From NCBI RefSeq assembly GCF_000019225.1, contig NC_010995.1, positions 1,682,501 through 1,746,500 of the forward strand: a stretch of 64,000 bases of DNA, read 5' to 3'. Shown piece after piece: positions 53,080 through 62,568 of this stretch. The DNA comes from Cellvibrio japonicus Ueda107. GTDB lineage: Bacteria; Pseudomonadota; Gammaproteobacteria; Pseudomonadales; Cellvibrionaceae. A program made the position numbers and the translations under genes. Below the pieces are notes generated by a model. The model did not search any database. It saw only the letters and a list, made by a program, of their open reading frames with translations, and was not told the DNA's origin. Positions within the stretch are counted from its first letter, which is position 1; the number at the start of each line of letters is the position of its first letter.

Positions 53080-54360
53080 TTATTTGGTTGGATAATCGCG
53101 TTTTGGGCTGCCGGTGTATTGTTGGCGTGGGCGACCAATTTTGTAGGGGCCGCTAACCATTTCGTTCCAGTGGGAGTACCAGCCTACTGTGCGGCCAAGT
53201 GCAAAGATAACTGTAAACATTTCTGTTGGGATGCCAACCGCTTTCATAATGATGCCGGAATAGAAGTCCACATTCGGGTAGAGTTTCTTGCTGATGAAAT
53301 ACTCATCTTCCAGGGCAATTTGCTCCAGGCGCTTGGCAATGGCCAGCAACGGCTCATTTTCCAGCCCCAGCTCTGCCAGAACTTCATCACAGGTTTGCTT
53401 CATGACTTTAGCGCGTGGGTCGAAGTTCTTGTATACACGGTGGCCAAAACCCATCAGGCGGAAGCCGGATGTCTTGTCTTTAGCACGGGCTACACAGGAT
53501 TCGATATTTTCAACGCTGCCGATTTCTTCCAGCATATTCAGTACGGCTTCGTTTGCACCACCATGGGCAGGGCCCCACAGGGTGGAGATACCCGCGGCTA
53601 TGGCTGCAAAGGGGTTGGTACCGGAAGAGCCGGATAGGCGTACTGTCGACGTGGATGCATTTTGCTCATGGTCAGCATGGAGGATAAAAATGCGGTCCAT
53701 GGCTTTGGCAATAGTTTGGCTTACGTTGGGGGCCTGGCCTGCCTTGCCGAACGTCATATTCAGGAAGTTGGCGGCGTAATCCAGGTTGTCATCGGGAGCG
53801 ATGAACTCTTCGCCCTTGCTGTGTTTGTACACCATGGCGGAGAGGGTGGGAATCTGTCCAATCAGGCGATAAGCCGTGATTTTGCGGCTTTCGGCATTGG
53901 TGATATCGATTTCGTCGTTATAGATAGCAGCAAGCGCGGCTACTGCACTGCACAGAATCGCCATGGGATGGGATTCGCGCTTGAAGGTTTTGACCAGGTT
54001 GGCAACTGAGGCATCGACAGTCGAGTGTTTTTTGACTTCGGCAGTGAATTCTTCTTTCTGGGCCGGGGTTGGCAGTTCGCCATTCAGGAGGAGGTAGCAG
54101 GTTTCGAGGTAATCAGAGGAGACAGCCAGTTGCTCTATGGGATAACCGCGGTGGAGCAGGACACCTTCATCGCCATCAATAAATGTAATCTTGGATTCGC
54201 AGGAGGCGGTGGACATAAAGCCCGGGTCGAAGGTGAAAAAGCCGTGCTTGGTAATGCTGGTAACGTCGATAACGTCAGGGCCGATCGTGCTGGCGTAGAT
54301 AGGAAGTTCAATCGTCTTATCAATGCCATCAATCGACAGATGTGCTTTCTTGTCAGTCAT
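53080..54360 (-). CDS. gltA: Citrate synthase
   Basis: Condenses acetyl-CoA and oxaloacetate, the first TCA step. The protein has 426 residues of the NADH-sensitive hexameric gammaproteobacterial type. Active-site regions: HADHEQNASTSTVRLSGSS (first catalytic histidine), MGFGHRVYKNFDPRA (second) and the later VDFYSG (aspartate). The ribosome-binding site is AGGAG. It is divergent from sdhC, the usual gammaproteobacterial arrangement. Confidence 0.98.
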   Translation of the reverse strand: MTDKKAHLSIDGIDKTIELPIYASTIGPDVIDVTSITKHGFFTFDPGFMSTASCESKITFIDGDEGVLLHRGYPIEQLAVSSDYLETCYLLLNGELPTPAQKEEFTAEVKKHSTVDASVANLVKTFKRESHPMAILCSAVAALAAIYNDEIDITNAESRKITAYRLIGQIPTLSAMVYKHSKGEEFIAPDDNLDYAANFLNMTFGKAGQAPNVSQTIAKAMDRIFILHADHEQNASTSTVRLSGSSGTNPFAAIAAGISTLWGPAHGGANEAVLNMLEEIGSVENIESCVARAKDKTSGFRLMGFGHRVYKNFDPRAKVMKQTCDEVLAELGLENEPLLAIAKRLEQIALEDEYFISKKLYPNVDFYSGIIMKAVGIPTEMFTVIFALGRTVGWYSHWNEMVSGPYKIGRPRQQYTGSPKRDYPTK

Positions 54361-54510
54361 TACTGACTCCTATGCTTACAGATGGGACAAAATAAAGCCT
54401 GAGAGGACATGTTTCGCCCTGCTCAACGGATGTAGTACTCGTTTGTAGCTGTCTGTGGTCGCTACTTATTTATGGGCTAGCCGGTACCGACCCTGCCGTT
54501 TGCGAGCCGC

Positions 54511-54539
54511 ATTATAGATGAGTTGTTTATGAAGGCGAA
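54511..54539 (-). promoter_or_regulatory. Predicted promoter of gltA
   Basis: On the minus strand a perfect TATAAT (54511-54516) stands 17 bp after a weak -35 TTCGCC (54534-54539). It predicts a leader of about 145 nt before gltA. Confidence 0.45.
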
Positions 54540-54811
54540 AGTTTTTGGCTGGCCTAAATGGCATTTTGTCGGTTCTTTTTGGGTGGGATTTACCTGTCTT
54601 GACGGAAATGGTGCGGGTGGGCGGCAGCGCCATGCAGCGCGGCGCACAGTTTTGGTGTGATGGTTAATTTTGATGCCTTTTAGTGGGGCATTTTTGGGTC
54701 TTTTCTTTCTGTAAAATCAGTGAGTTGCGTAAAAATTGCGTTAATCGTCTGTTGGCGCCTAAACCCTCTGGTAGTATGCCTTTTCGAAGCCATTTTGGTG
54801 CGGGTTTTTGT

Positions 54812-54840
54812 TTGTGTTTCCATGGCTCACTCTCTATAAT
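54812..54840 (+). promoter_or_regulatory. Predicted promoter of the sdh operon
   Basis: TTGTGT (54812-54817), a 17-bp spacer and a perfect TATAAT (54835-54840). The leader to sdhC would be about 100 nt. Confidence 0.65.
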
Positions 54841-54948
54841 GCTGCGCGACTTGCAGGAGTGTGCCTCATTTATTGCGCATTGCATGCGTTTATCTGGGTC
54901 ATAAAGGCTTAACACCATGTCTGCCATGGGCTAAGGGTGAACTCAACC

Positions 54949-55323
54949 GTGAAAAAAAACAGACCTGTCAACCTCGATATATCAACCATAAAACTCCCCA
55001 TAACAGCGTACGTTTCCATTCTTCATCGCATTTCCGGAATTTTTCTTTTTGCTGGCGTTGCCTTCCTGCTGTGGATGCTGGACATAAGTCTGCGCTCTGC
55101 GGAAGGCTTTGAGCAGGTGAAAGCCATAGGTGCTTCGCCTCTGTGTCAGTTTATCCTCTGGGCGGTCTTGGCCGGATTGGCGTATCACCTGGTAGCCGGT
55201 ATTCGCCATTTAATTATGGATCTGGGCGTGGGTGAAACCCTTAAAGGCGGTCAACTGGGCGCCAAGCTGGTGGTCGTTATCGCTACCGTTCTGATAATCC
55301 TTGCGGGAGTTTGGGTATGGTAA
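54949..55323 (+). CDS. sdhC: Succinate dehydrogenase cytochrome b556 subunit
   Basis: Membrane anchor of succinate:quinone reductase that binds heme b and quinone. The protein has 124 residues and three membrane helices, with ITAYVSILHRISG near the start and a heme-type histidine in YHLVAGIRHLIMDLG. I chose the GTG at 54949, eight bases after AAGGGTGA; the GTG at 54937 overlaps that site. It overlaps sdhD by 7 bp. Confidence 0.95.
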   Translation: MKKNRPVNLDISTIKLPITAYVSILHRISGIFLFAGVAFLLWMLDISLRSAEGFEQVKAIGASPLCQFILWAVLAGLAYHLVAGIRHLIMDLGVGETLKGGQLGAKLVVVIATVLIILAGVWVW

Positions 55324-55688
55324 CTTCAGTCACAAGTTTTGGCCGTAGCGGTCTTTATGACTGGTTAATCCAGCGTGTTGGCGGCGTTATCATGGCCGCA
55401 TATACCATCTTTATTGTTGCTTATCTGGTCTTGAATCCCGAACTCACCTATGAGCAGTGGCAGTCACTTTATAGCCAGTTGTGGATGCGCGTCTTCAGCC
55501 TTGCTGTTCTTCTTTCCTTTATATCCCATGCCTGGATTGGCCTCTGGGCAGTACTGACGGATTATTTAACGGTTCGCCTGTTAGGCTCCAAAGCCACCTT
55601 CCTGCGTATATTTGCGCAGATCGTCCTGGGGGCTGTAGCAGTCACCTATCTGGTCTGGGGTGTTCAAGTAATTTGGGGTATTAACTAA
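55317..55688 (+). CDS. sdhD: Succinate dehydrogenase hydrophobic anchor subunit
   Basis: Second membrane anchor of complex II. The protein has 123 residues and three membrane helices. The conserved LYDWLIQRVGGVIMAAY and FISHAWIGLWAVLTDY, with the heme ligand histidine, are present. It starts at the ATG overlapping the sdhC stop and ends sharing one base with the sdhA start. Confidence 0.95.
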   Translation: MVTSVTSFGRSGLYDWLIQRVGGVIMAAYTIFIVAYLVLNPELTYEQWQSLYSQLWMRVFSLAVLLSFISHAWIGLWAVLTDYLTVRLLGSKATFLRIFAQIVLGAVAVTYLVWGVQVIWGIN

Positions 55689-57460
55689 TGGCTAGCATTC
55701 GCACTATTTCATTCGACGGTATTGTGGTAGGCGGTGGTGGCGCTGGTATGCGTGCTGCGCTCCAACTGGCCCAGTCTGGCTACAAGACAGCGGTAATTAC
55801 CAAAGTATTCCCGACCCGTTCGCACACCGTATCTGCCCAGGGGGGCATTACCTGTGCAATCGCCAGTGCCGACCCTAACGACGATTGGCGTTGGCACATG
55901 TATGACACGGTAAAGGGCTCTGATTATATCGGTGACCAGGATGCTATTGAGTACATGTGTTCCGTAGGCCCTGAGGCTGTATTTGAACTGGAGCATATGG
56001 GACTGCCATTTTCCCGTACCGAGAATGGCCGTATTTACCAGCGCCCTTTTGGTGGGCAATCCAAAAACTTCGGTGAGGGCGGTCAGGCTGCCCGTACCTG
56101 TGCTGCGGCTGACCGCACCGGCCACGCCCTGTTGCACACCCTGTACCAGAACAACGTGAAGAACAAAACGGTATTCCTCAACGAGTGGTTTGCTGTTGAC
56201 CTGGTGAAAAACCAGGATGGCGCGGTGGTGGGTGTTATTGCCATCAATATCGAAGATGGTGAAACCGTTTATGTAAAAGCCAAGGCGACGGTCCTGGCTA
56301 CTGGTGGTGCCGGTCGTATCTACGCATCTACCACTAATGCGCATATCAATACCGGTGATGGTATTGGCATGGTGCTGCGCGCTGGCTTCCCGGTACAGGA
56401 TATCGAGATGTGGCAATTCCACCCCACCGGTATTGCCGGTGCCGGTGTACTGGTTACCGAAGGTTGTCGCGGTGAAGGCGGCTACCTGATCAATGCTGAA
56501 GGTGAGCGTTTTATGGAGCGCTATGCGCCCAATGCTAAAGACCTTGCCGGCCGCGACGTTGTGGCCCGCTCCATGATCCAGGAAATTATTGCCGGGCGCG
56601 GTGTTGGTCCCAACAAAGACCACGTACTGCTCAAACTGGATCACCTGGGTGAAGAAGTGCTGGAGAGCAAGCTGCCCGGCATTTGCGAACTGTCGCGTAC
56701 CTTTGCCCACGTTGATCCTGTGTATGCACCTATCCCCGTGGTGCCCACCTGTCACTATATGATGGGCGGTGTTCCCACCAATATTCACGGCCAGGCGTTG
56801 ACGCAAGACGCCAATGGCAATGATGTGGTAATCGATGGCCTGTTTGCCTGTGGTGAAGTGGCTTGTGTATCTGTACACGGTGCCAACCGCCTGGGCGGAA
56901 ACTCGCTGCTCGATCTGGTGGTGTTCGGTCGCGCAGCTGGTTTGTACATTGAGAAAGCCCTGCGTGAAGGTATCGAAAATCGCGAGGCCACCCAGGTTGA
57001 TATCGAAAAAGCCATGGCGCGCTTGAATAAGATCAACACCTCTGACGGTGGTGAGGATGCGTCGGTACTGCGTAAAGAGCTGCAAACCATTATGCAGAAC
57101 TACTTCGGTGTATTCCGTAAGGGTGAGTTCATGCAGAAGGGTATTGAGCAATTGGCCGAGCTGCGCAAGCGCATAGAGAATGTCAGCATTACCGATAAGA
57201 GTAATGCGTTCAACACGGCGCGTATCGAGGCGCTGGAACTGCAAAACCTGCTTGAGGTGGCTGAAGCAACCGCCATCGCTGCAGAAGTGCGTAAAGAGTC
57301 ACGCGGCGCCCATGCACGTGAAGACTACGAAGATCGTGACGATGTGAATTGGCTCTGCCACTCCATTTATTTCCCCGGTGAAAAGCGCGTTGGCAAGCGT
57401 GAGGTGAACTTCAAGCCACACACTATGGATGCTTTCCAGCCCAAGAAACGTACCTATTAA
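55688..57460 (+). CDS. sdhA: Succinate dehydrogenase flavoprotein subunit
   Basis: Oxidises succinate to fumarate with covalently bound FAD. The protein has 590 residues: dinucleotide motif GGGGAGM near residue 15; FAD-linking H46 in RSHTVSAQGG; substrate-site motifs HPTGIAGAG and GRDVVARSM. It is the catalytic subunit and a peripheral membrane protein attached through SdhB. Confidence 0.98.
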   Translation: MASIRTISFDGIVVGGGGAGMRAALQLAQSGYKTAVITKVFPTRSHTVSAQGGITCAIASADPNDDWRWHMYDTVKGSDYIGDQDAIEYMCSVGPEAVFELEHMGLPFSRTENGRIYQRPFGGQSKNFGEGGQAARTCAAADRTGHALLHTLYQNNVKNKTVFLNEWFAVDLVKNQDGAVVGVIAINIEDGETVYVKAKATVLATGGAGRIYASTTNAHINTGDGIGMVLRAGFPVQDIEMWQFHPTGIAGAGVLVTEGCRGEGGYLINAEGERFMERYAPNAKDLAGRDVVARSMIQEIIAGRGVGPNKDHVLLKLDHLGEEVLESKLPGICELSRTFAHVDPVYAPIPVVPTCHYMMGGVPTNIHGQALTQDANGNDVVIDGLFACGEVACVSVHGANRLGGNSLLDLVVFGRAAGLYIEKALREGIENREATQVDIEKAMARLNKINTSDGGEDASVLRKELQTIMQNYFGVFRKGEFMQKGIEQLAELRKRIENVSITDKSNAFNTARIEALELQNLLEVAEATAIAAEVRKESRGAHAREDYEDRDDVNWLCHSIYFPGEKRVGKREVNFKPHTMDAFQPKKRTY

Positions 57461-57474
57461 TCGGGAGCCGAATC

Positions 57475-58179
57475 ATGTTGAAAGTACAAGTTTATCGCTA
57501 CAACCCTGAAACTGATAACGCACCCTATATGAAAACCTATGAGGTAGATACCCAGGGTAAAGACTTGATGGTGCTTGATGTATTGGAGTTGCTCAAGGCG
57601 CAGGACCAATCGCTGGCCTATCGCCGCTCGTGCCGCGAGGGCGTATGTGGCTCAGATGGTATGAATATCAATGGCAAGAATGGCCTTGCCTGTATCAAAC
57701 CCTTGTCTGAGTGTGTAAAAAGCAACACCTTGATCTTGCGTCCTCTGCCTGGGTTACCGGTGATTCGCGACCTGGTTGTTGATATGACCCAGTTCTACGA
57801 ACAATACAAAAAGATTGAGCCTTACCTGCAAAACGATACCCCGGCGCCTGCTATTGAGCGCCTCCAGTCCCCGGAGGATCGCGAAAAGCTCGATGGTTTG
57901 TACGAGTGTATACTGTGCGCCTGCTGTTCAACCAGTTGTCCTTCCTTCTGGTGGAACCCCGATAAATTTATCGGACCCGCTGGTTTATTGCAGGCTTATC
58001 GTTTCCTGGCCGATAGCCGTGACCAGGCTACGCAGAAGCGTTTGGCTAATTTGGATGATCCTTTCAGTGTATTCCGCTGTCATGGAATCCAGAATTGTGT
58101 GGCGGTTTGTCCCAAAGGGCTCAACCCGACAAGGGCCATCGGCCATATCCGCAACATGTTGTTACAGAGCGCTACCTAA
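57475..58179 (+). CDS. sdhB: Succinate dehydrogenase iron-sulfur subunit
   Basis: Carries electrons from FAD to quinone through three clusters. The protein has 234 residues. Ligand sets: SCREGVCGSDGMNI with LAC for [2Fe-2S], CILCACCSTSCP for [4Fe-4S], and CHGIQNCVAVCPKGLNP for the [3Fe-4S]. It lies 14 bp after sdhA. Its cluster supply would come from the suf genes in this window. Confidence 0.98.
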   Translation: MLKVQVYRYNPETDNAPYMKTYEVDTQGKDLMVLDVLELLKAQDQSLAYRRSCREGVCGSDGMNINGKNGLACIKPLSECVKSNTLILRPLPGLPVIRDLVVDMTQFYEQYKKIEPYLQNDTPAPAIERLQSPEDREKLDGLYECILCACCSTSCPSFWWNPDKFIGPAGLLQAYRFLADSRDQATQKRLANLDDPFSVFRCHGIQNCVAVCPKGLNPTRAIGHIRNMLLQSAT

Positions 58180-58188
58180 GGTGGCGCT
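58168..58188 (+). terminator. Possible terminator or attenuator after sdhB
   Basis: AGCGCTACC and GGTGGCGCT form a 9-bp stem with one G-U pair and a TAA loop that includes the sdhB stop, followed by TTT. It could partly separate sdhCDAB from sucAB. Confidence 0.5.
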
Positions 58189-58377
58189 TTTCTGTATTTG
58201 AAACTACAAAAAAGATGCCTCGGGTGTGCTCTGGCACCCAGGAGGCACAAGCCTGTTGGTCGCATCGGTCGCGGCAATTTAAAGCAGCGCTTTTAATCAC
58301 AAGTTGAAAGCGTTTGGTAGCTAACCGCTAGTAGATAGCAGGGGATGACTGAATCCCCAATGATTAAGGTGGGTGGA

Positions 58378-61209
58378 ATGCAAGACAGCATAATGGAGCG
58401 TTTTTGGAGCACGTCTCATATTTCTGGTGGGAACGCTGCATACGTCGAAGAGCTCTACGACACGTATTTACACAATCCTAATGCCGTTCCTGAAGAGTGG
58501 CGTAATTATTTCGATCAGTTACCCCGTGTTAATGGTGTACTGACCCAGGATACTCCCCATTCTGTGATTCGCGCCCAGTTCGAGCAGTTGGGTAAATCGC
58601 GTGTACGCACTGTGACTGTTGCCGGTGGAAGTGTTTCTGCCGAGCATGAACAAAAGCAGATCAAAGTTCTGCAGTTGATCAGCTCCTATCGTTTCCGCGG
58701 TCATCAAAAAGCGCAGCTGGATCCACTGGGTCTGATGCAGCGCGACCCGGTACCCGACCTTGATTTAAGTTTCCATGGCCTGACTAATGCAGATCTCGAT
58801 ACTGTATTCAGTACCGGGAGCCTGTTTATTGGCAAAGAAGAAGCCACCCTGCGTGAAATTGTTGAAGCGCTTGAGAAAACCTATTGCGGCCACATAGGCG
58901 CGGAGATCATGCATATCACGCCACTGGCTGAAAAGCAGTGGTTGCAACAGCGTTTTGAAAGTGTTCGCTCCAATCCGGAGTTTACCAAAGAGCAGCGCCT
59001 GGCGTTGCTTGAGCGCCTGACAGCAGCGGAAGGCCTTGAGCGTCATCTGGACAGTAAATACCCCGGCACCAAGCGTTTTGGCCTGGAAGGTGGCGAGAGC
59101 TTTATTCCCCTGGTTGACGCCCTGGTAAAACGTGCGGGTACCTATGGTGCCAAAGAGATTGTGTTGGGCATGGCCCACCGCGGCCGTTTGAATGCTCTGG
59201 TGAACGTGTTTGGTAAAAGCCCTGCGGAGTTGTTTGCAGAGTTTGACGGTAAGCGCTCTCTCAATACGTCCGGTGATGTTAAGTATCACTCAGGGTTCTC
59301 ATCCAACGTGATGACGCCCGGTGGTGAGCTGCACATGGCCATGGCTTTTAACCCGTCTCACCTGGAGATCGTATCGCCTGTTGTCGAAGGTTCTGTGCGC
59401 GCTCGCCAGGATCGTCGCAACGATAATAGTGGCGCTAAAGTGGTGCCTATTGTGGTTCATGGCGATGCGGCTTTTGCCGGCCAGGGTGTTGTGATGGAAA
59501 CTTTCCAAATGTCACAAACCCGTGCTTATGGCACAGGCGGTACCCTGCATATCGTTATCAACAACCAGGTTGGTTTCACCACCAACAAGCGTGAAGACTC
59601 CCGCTCTACCGAATACTGTACCGACGTGGCCAAGATGATCGAAACACCGATTTTCCACGTCAATGGCGATGATCCGGAAGCCGTGTTGTTTATTGCGCAA
59701 TTGGCAATGGATTATCGCTATGAATTCAAAAAAGACGTGGTAATCGATCTGGTTTGCTATCGCCGTCGCGGTCATAACGAAACCGATGAGCCTTCAGCGA
59801 CCCAGCCGTTGATGTATCAGATTATCCGCAGTCTCAAAACTACCCGTACTCTCTACGCGGAAAAGTTGGTGGCAGAAAACCTGTTGTCGCAGGCGGCGGC
59901 GGATGAGTTGACAACCAATTACCGGGCGGCCCTGGATCGCGGTGAAAATGTTGCCAGTGGTTTGGTGAGTGAACCGGATCGCACACTGTTTGTCGATTGG
60001 TCTCCCTACATTGGCCACGATTGGCAAACACCGGCGAATACCGGCTATGAGCTGCAGTCCCTCCAGGCCGCGGCCAACAAAATGTGTGAAATCCCGGATG
60101 GGGTTGTACTGCAAAAGCAAGTAGAAAAAATCTACGAAGACCGCCGCAAAATGGCTGCCGGTGCTCTGCCACTCAACTGGGGTATGGCCGAAACATTAGC
60201 CTATGCTACTTTGATAGAGCAGGGTTATCCCGTGCGTATGACGGGGCAGGACGTGGGCCGTGGAACCTTCTCCCATCGCCATGCCGTGATACATAGCCAG
60301 AAAGACGGCAATGCCTATGTGCCTTTGCAAAACATGAAGGCAGACCAGCCGGTCTTCGATCTCTATGATTCCTATCTGTCAGAAGAAGCTGTATTGGCGT
60401 TTGAATATGGTTACTCAACCACATCCCCCAAGGGATTGGTGATTTGGGAAGCCCAGTTTGGTGACTTTGCCAACGGTGCCCAGGTCGTTATCGACCAATT
60501 TATTACCAGTGGTGAGCACAAGTGGGGCCGCCTTAGTGGCCTGACCATGTTATTACCGCATGGTTATGAAGGGCAGGGGCCTGAGCACTCATCGGCGCGC
60601 CTGGAGCGTTTCATGCAGTTGTGTGCAGAGCACAATATCCAGGTCTGTGTTCCCTCAACGCCAGCCCAGGTGTTCCATATGCTGCGTCGCCAGGCCGTTC
60701 GCCCAATGCGCCGCCCGCTGGTAGTGATGAGTCCGAAATCCCTGCTGCGTCATAAATTGGCAACATCAACCCTGGAAGAATTGGCCAATGGCAGCTTCCA
60801 GAACGTGATCACCGATGCCAGTGTTGATCCCTCCAAGGTTAAGCGCGTTATCCTGTGTAGTGGTAAGGTGTATTACACCCTGCTGGAAGAGCGTACAGCG
60901 CGTAACCTGGATAATGTTGCCCTGATTCGCCTTGAGCAGTTGTATCCTTTCCCCGAGAAAGAATTGACTGCCGCCCTGACTCCTTTCAAAGGCATTAACG
61001 ATATTTTCTGGTGCCAGGAAGAGCCAATGAACCAGGGTGCCTGGTATAGCAGCCAGCACCATATGCGTCACGTCGTCCAGCAGCTTTATGGTCGTGAGTT
61101 GTATCTGGATTATGTAGGTCGCGATGCTTCAGCAGCACCGGCGTGTGGTTACATGTCTGTGCATATTGAAGAAGAGAAACGTTTTGTTGATAAGGCACTC
61201 AGTGTTTGA
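58378..61209 (+). CDS. sucA: 2-oxoglutarate dehydrogenase E1 component
   Basis: Thiamine-diphosphate decarboxylase of the 2-oxoglutarate dehydrogenase complex. The protein has 943 residues, near the usual 930. Landmarks are GMAHRGRLNALVNV, the ThDP-binding VHGDAAFAGQGVVMET and GRGTFSHRH. I chose the ATG at 58378 for its AAGGTGG ribosome-binding site and homologous MQDS start; an ATG at 58345 sits directly on its purine run. Confidence 0.97.
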   Translation: MQDSIMERFWSTSHISGGNAAYVEELYDTYLHNPNAVPEEWRNYFDQLPRVNGVLTQDTPHSVIRAQFEQLGKSRVRTVTVAGGSVSAEHEQKQIKVLQLISSYRFRGHQKAQLDPLGLMQRDPVPDLDLSFHGLTNADLDTVFSTGSLFIGKEEATLREIVEALEKTYCGHIGAEIMHITPLAEKQWLQQRFESVRSNPEFTKEQRLALLERLTAAEGLERHLDSKYPGTKRFGLEGGESFIPLVDALVKRAGTYGAKEIVLGMAHRGRLNALVNVFGKSPAELFAEFDGKRSLNTSGDVKYHSGFSSNVMTPGGELHMAMAFNPSHLEIVSPVVEGSVRARQDRRNDNSGAKVVPIVVHGDAAFAGQGVVMETFQMSQTRAYGTGGTLHIVINNQVGFTTNKREDSRSTEYCTDVAKMIETPIFHVNGDDPEAVLFIAQLAMDYRYEFKKDVVIDLVCYRRRGHNETDEPSATQPLMYQIIRSLKTTRTLYAEKLVAENLLSQAAADELTTNYRAALDRGENVASGLVSEPDRTLFVDWSPYIGHDWQTPANTGYELQSLQAAANKMCEIPDGVVLQKQVEKIYEDRRKMAAGALPLNWGMAETLAYATLIEQGYPVRMTGQDVGRGTFSHRHAVIHSQKDGNAYVPLQNMKADQPVFDLYDSYLSEEAVLAFEYGYSTTSPKGLVIWEAQFGDFANGAQVVIDQFITSGEHKWGRLSGLTMLLPHGYEGQGPEHSSARLERFMQLCAEHNIQVCVPSTPAQVFHMLRRQAVRPMRRPLVVMSPKSLLRHKLATSTLEELANGSFQNVITDASVDPSKVKRVILCSGKVYYTLLEERTARNLDNVALIRLEQLYPFPEKELTAALTPFKGINDIFWCQEEPMNQGAWYSSQHHMRHVVQQLYGRELYLDYVGRDASAAPACGYMSVHIEEEKRFVDKALSV

Positions 61210-61268
61210 GTGCCACACCCTATTAAACCGAGCAAATAAATCACAGCGCCACAGAGAGATGGAATAGC

Positions 61269-62465
61269 ATGAGTATCGAAATCAAAGCCCCTACGTTCCC
61301 TGAATCCGTTGCTGACGGCACAGTTGCAACCTGGCACAAAAAACCGGGTGAAGCTGTCAAGCGCGATGAATTGATTGTGGATATTGAAACCGACAAGGTG
61401 GTTTTGGAAGTAGTGGCTCCGGCCGATGGTAGTATTGCTGAAATTGTTAAAGGCGAAGGCGAAACCGTACTGAGCAACGAAGTGATTGCCAGGTTTGCGG
61501 AAGGTGCCGTAGCTGCTGCTCCCGCCGCTGCGGCGACCCCTGCAGCAGAAGCCAAGCCAGCTGCAGCACCGGCTGAAAAATTGGTTAACCCCGCCGCGCG
61601 CAAACTGGCCGAAGAAAACAATGTAAACACTGCTGCTGTGTCCGGTACCGGCAAAGACGGTCGTGTGTTGAAAGAAGATGTAGCCAACCACCTCAAGTCA
61701 GCTCCGGCGGCAACACCCGCAGTAGCAGCGCCGGCACCGGCACCGATTGAAGCTGCTGGTGAGCGTGTTGAAAAACGCGTACCTATGACTCGTTTGCGTA
61801 AACGCATTGCCGAGCGGTTGCTCGAAGCCAGCAGTACTACCGCTATGCTCACTACCTTCAACGAAGTGAACATGAAGCCGGTTATGGATCTGCGTGCCAA
61901 ATACAAAGACCAGTTTGAAAAAGTACACAACGGTACTCGCCTGGGCTTTATGAGTTTCTTCGTGAAAGCGGCCGCTGAGGCCCTGCGTCGTTTCCCGGTT
62001 GTCAATGCCTCTATCGATAACAACGATATTGTTTATCACGGTTATCAGGATATTGGTGTTGCCGTATCAACCGATAAAGGCCTGGTGGTACCTGTACTGC
62101 GCAATACAGAGAACATGAGCCTGGCGGGTATTGAAAATGCGATTCGCGATTTCGGCCTGCGCGCCCGCGATGGCAAGTTGGGTATCGAGGAAATGTCTGG
62201 TGGCACCTTCACTATTACCAACGGCGGTGTATTTGGATCACTCTTGTCTACGCCGATCCTGAACCTGCCCCAGTCTGCCATCCTGGGTATGCACAAAATC
62301 CAGGAGCGCCCCATGGCAGTTAATGGCAAGGTAGAGATCCTGCCCATGATGTACCTGGCGCTGTCCTATGATCACCGCCTGCTGGATGGTAAAGACGCTG
62401 TGCAGTTCCTGGTGACTATCAAGGACTTGCTGGAAGATCCGGCGCGTCTGCTGCTCGAAATCTAA
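61269..62465 (+). CDS. sucB: 2-oxoglutarate dehydrogenase E2 component (dihydrolipoamide succinyltransferase)
   Basis: Core of the complex, passing succinyl groups to CoA. The protein has 398 residues. Lipoyl domain 2-77 with lipoylated K43 in ETDKVV; Ala/Pro linker; E1/E3-binding domain about 105-142; second linker; catalytic domain 170-398 with the histidine and aspartate in LSYDHRLLDG. It follows sucA after 59 bp. Confidence 0.98.
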   Translation: MSIEIKAPTFPESVADGTVATWHKKPGEAVKRDELIVDIETDKVVLEVVAPADGSIAEIVKGEGETVLSNEVIARFAEGAVAAAPAAAATPAAEAKPAAAPAEKLVNPAARKLAEENNVNTAAVSGTGKDGRVLKEDVANHLKSAPAATPAVAAPAPAPIEAAGERVEKRVPMTRLRKRIAERLLEASSTTAMLTTFNEVNMKPVMDLRAKYKDQFEKVHNGTRLGFMSFFVKAAAEALRRFPVVNASIDNNDIVYHGYQDIGVAVSTDKGLVVPVLRNTENMSLAGIENAIRDFGLRARDGKLGIEEMSGGTFTITNGGVFGSLLSTPILNLPQSAILGMHKIQERPMAVNGKVEILPMMYLALSYDHRLLDGKDAVQFLVTIKDLLEDPARLLLEI

Positions 62466-62476
62466 AACGGCTTTTG

Positions 62477-62504
62477 AAACGCTCTTGGCAACCTGAGAGC
62501 GTTT
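62477..62504 (+). terminator. Terminator or attenuator between sucB and lpd
   Basis: AAACGCTCT (62477-62485) and AGAGCGTTT (62496-62504) pair perfectly around a 10-base loop and are followed by TTT. It could reduce read-through into lpd. Confidence 0.65.
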
Positions 62505-62568
62505 TTTCATGTAAATGGTGGCTGCTCACAAGGTAGTCATCGCAAATCAATAAATTGGGAACATGGTT

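Larger units (their letters stand above)
54361..54948. other. 588-bp divergent region between gltA and sdhC
   Basis: No supported coding sequence was seen; a 73-codon frame from 54683 has no family look or ribosome-binding site. It holds promoter candidates for both sides, listed separately. Long leaders are implied for both genes, so regulation by proteins or small RNAs is possible. Confidence 0.55.

Noticed and set aside
54683..54904. 73-codon plus-strand frame between gltA and sdhC
   Set aside because: No ribosome-binding site and cysteine/phenylalanine-rich composition typical of random frames; it also overlaps the predicted sdh promoter.
55709..57244. Long minus-strand open frame of 511 codons opposite sdhA
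   Set aside because: It lies wholly antisense to the clear sdhA gene, has no ribosome-binding site or family motif, and is explained by the codon pattern of sdhA.
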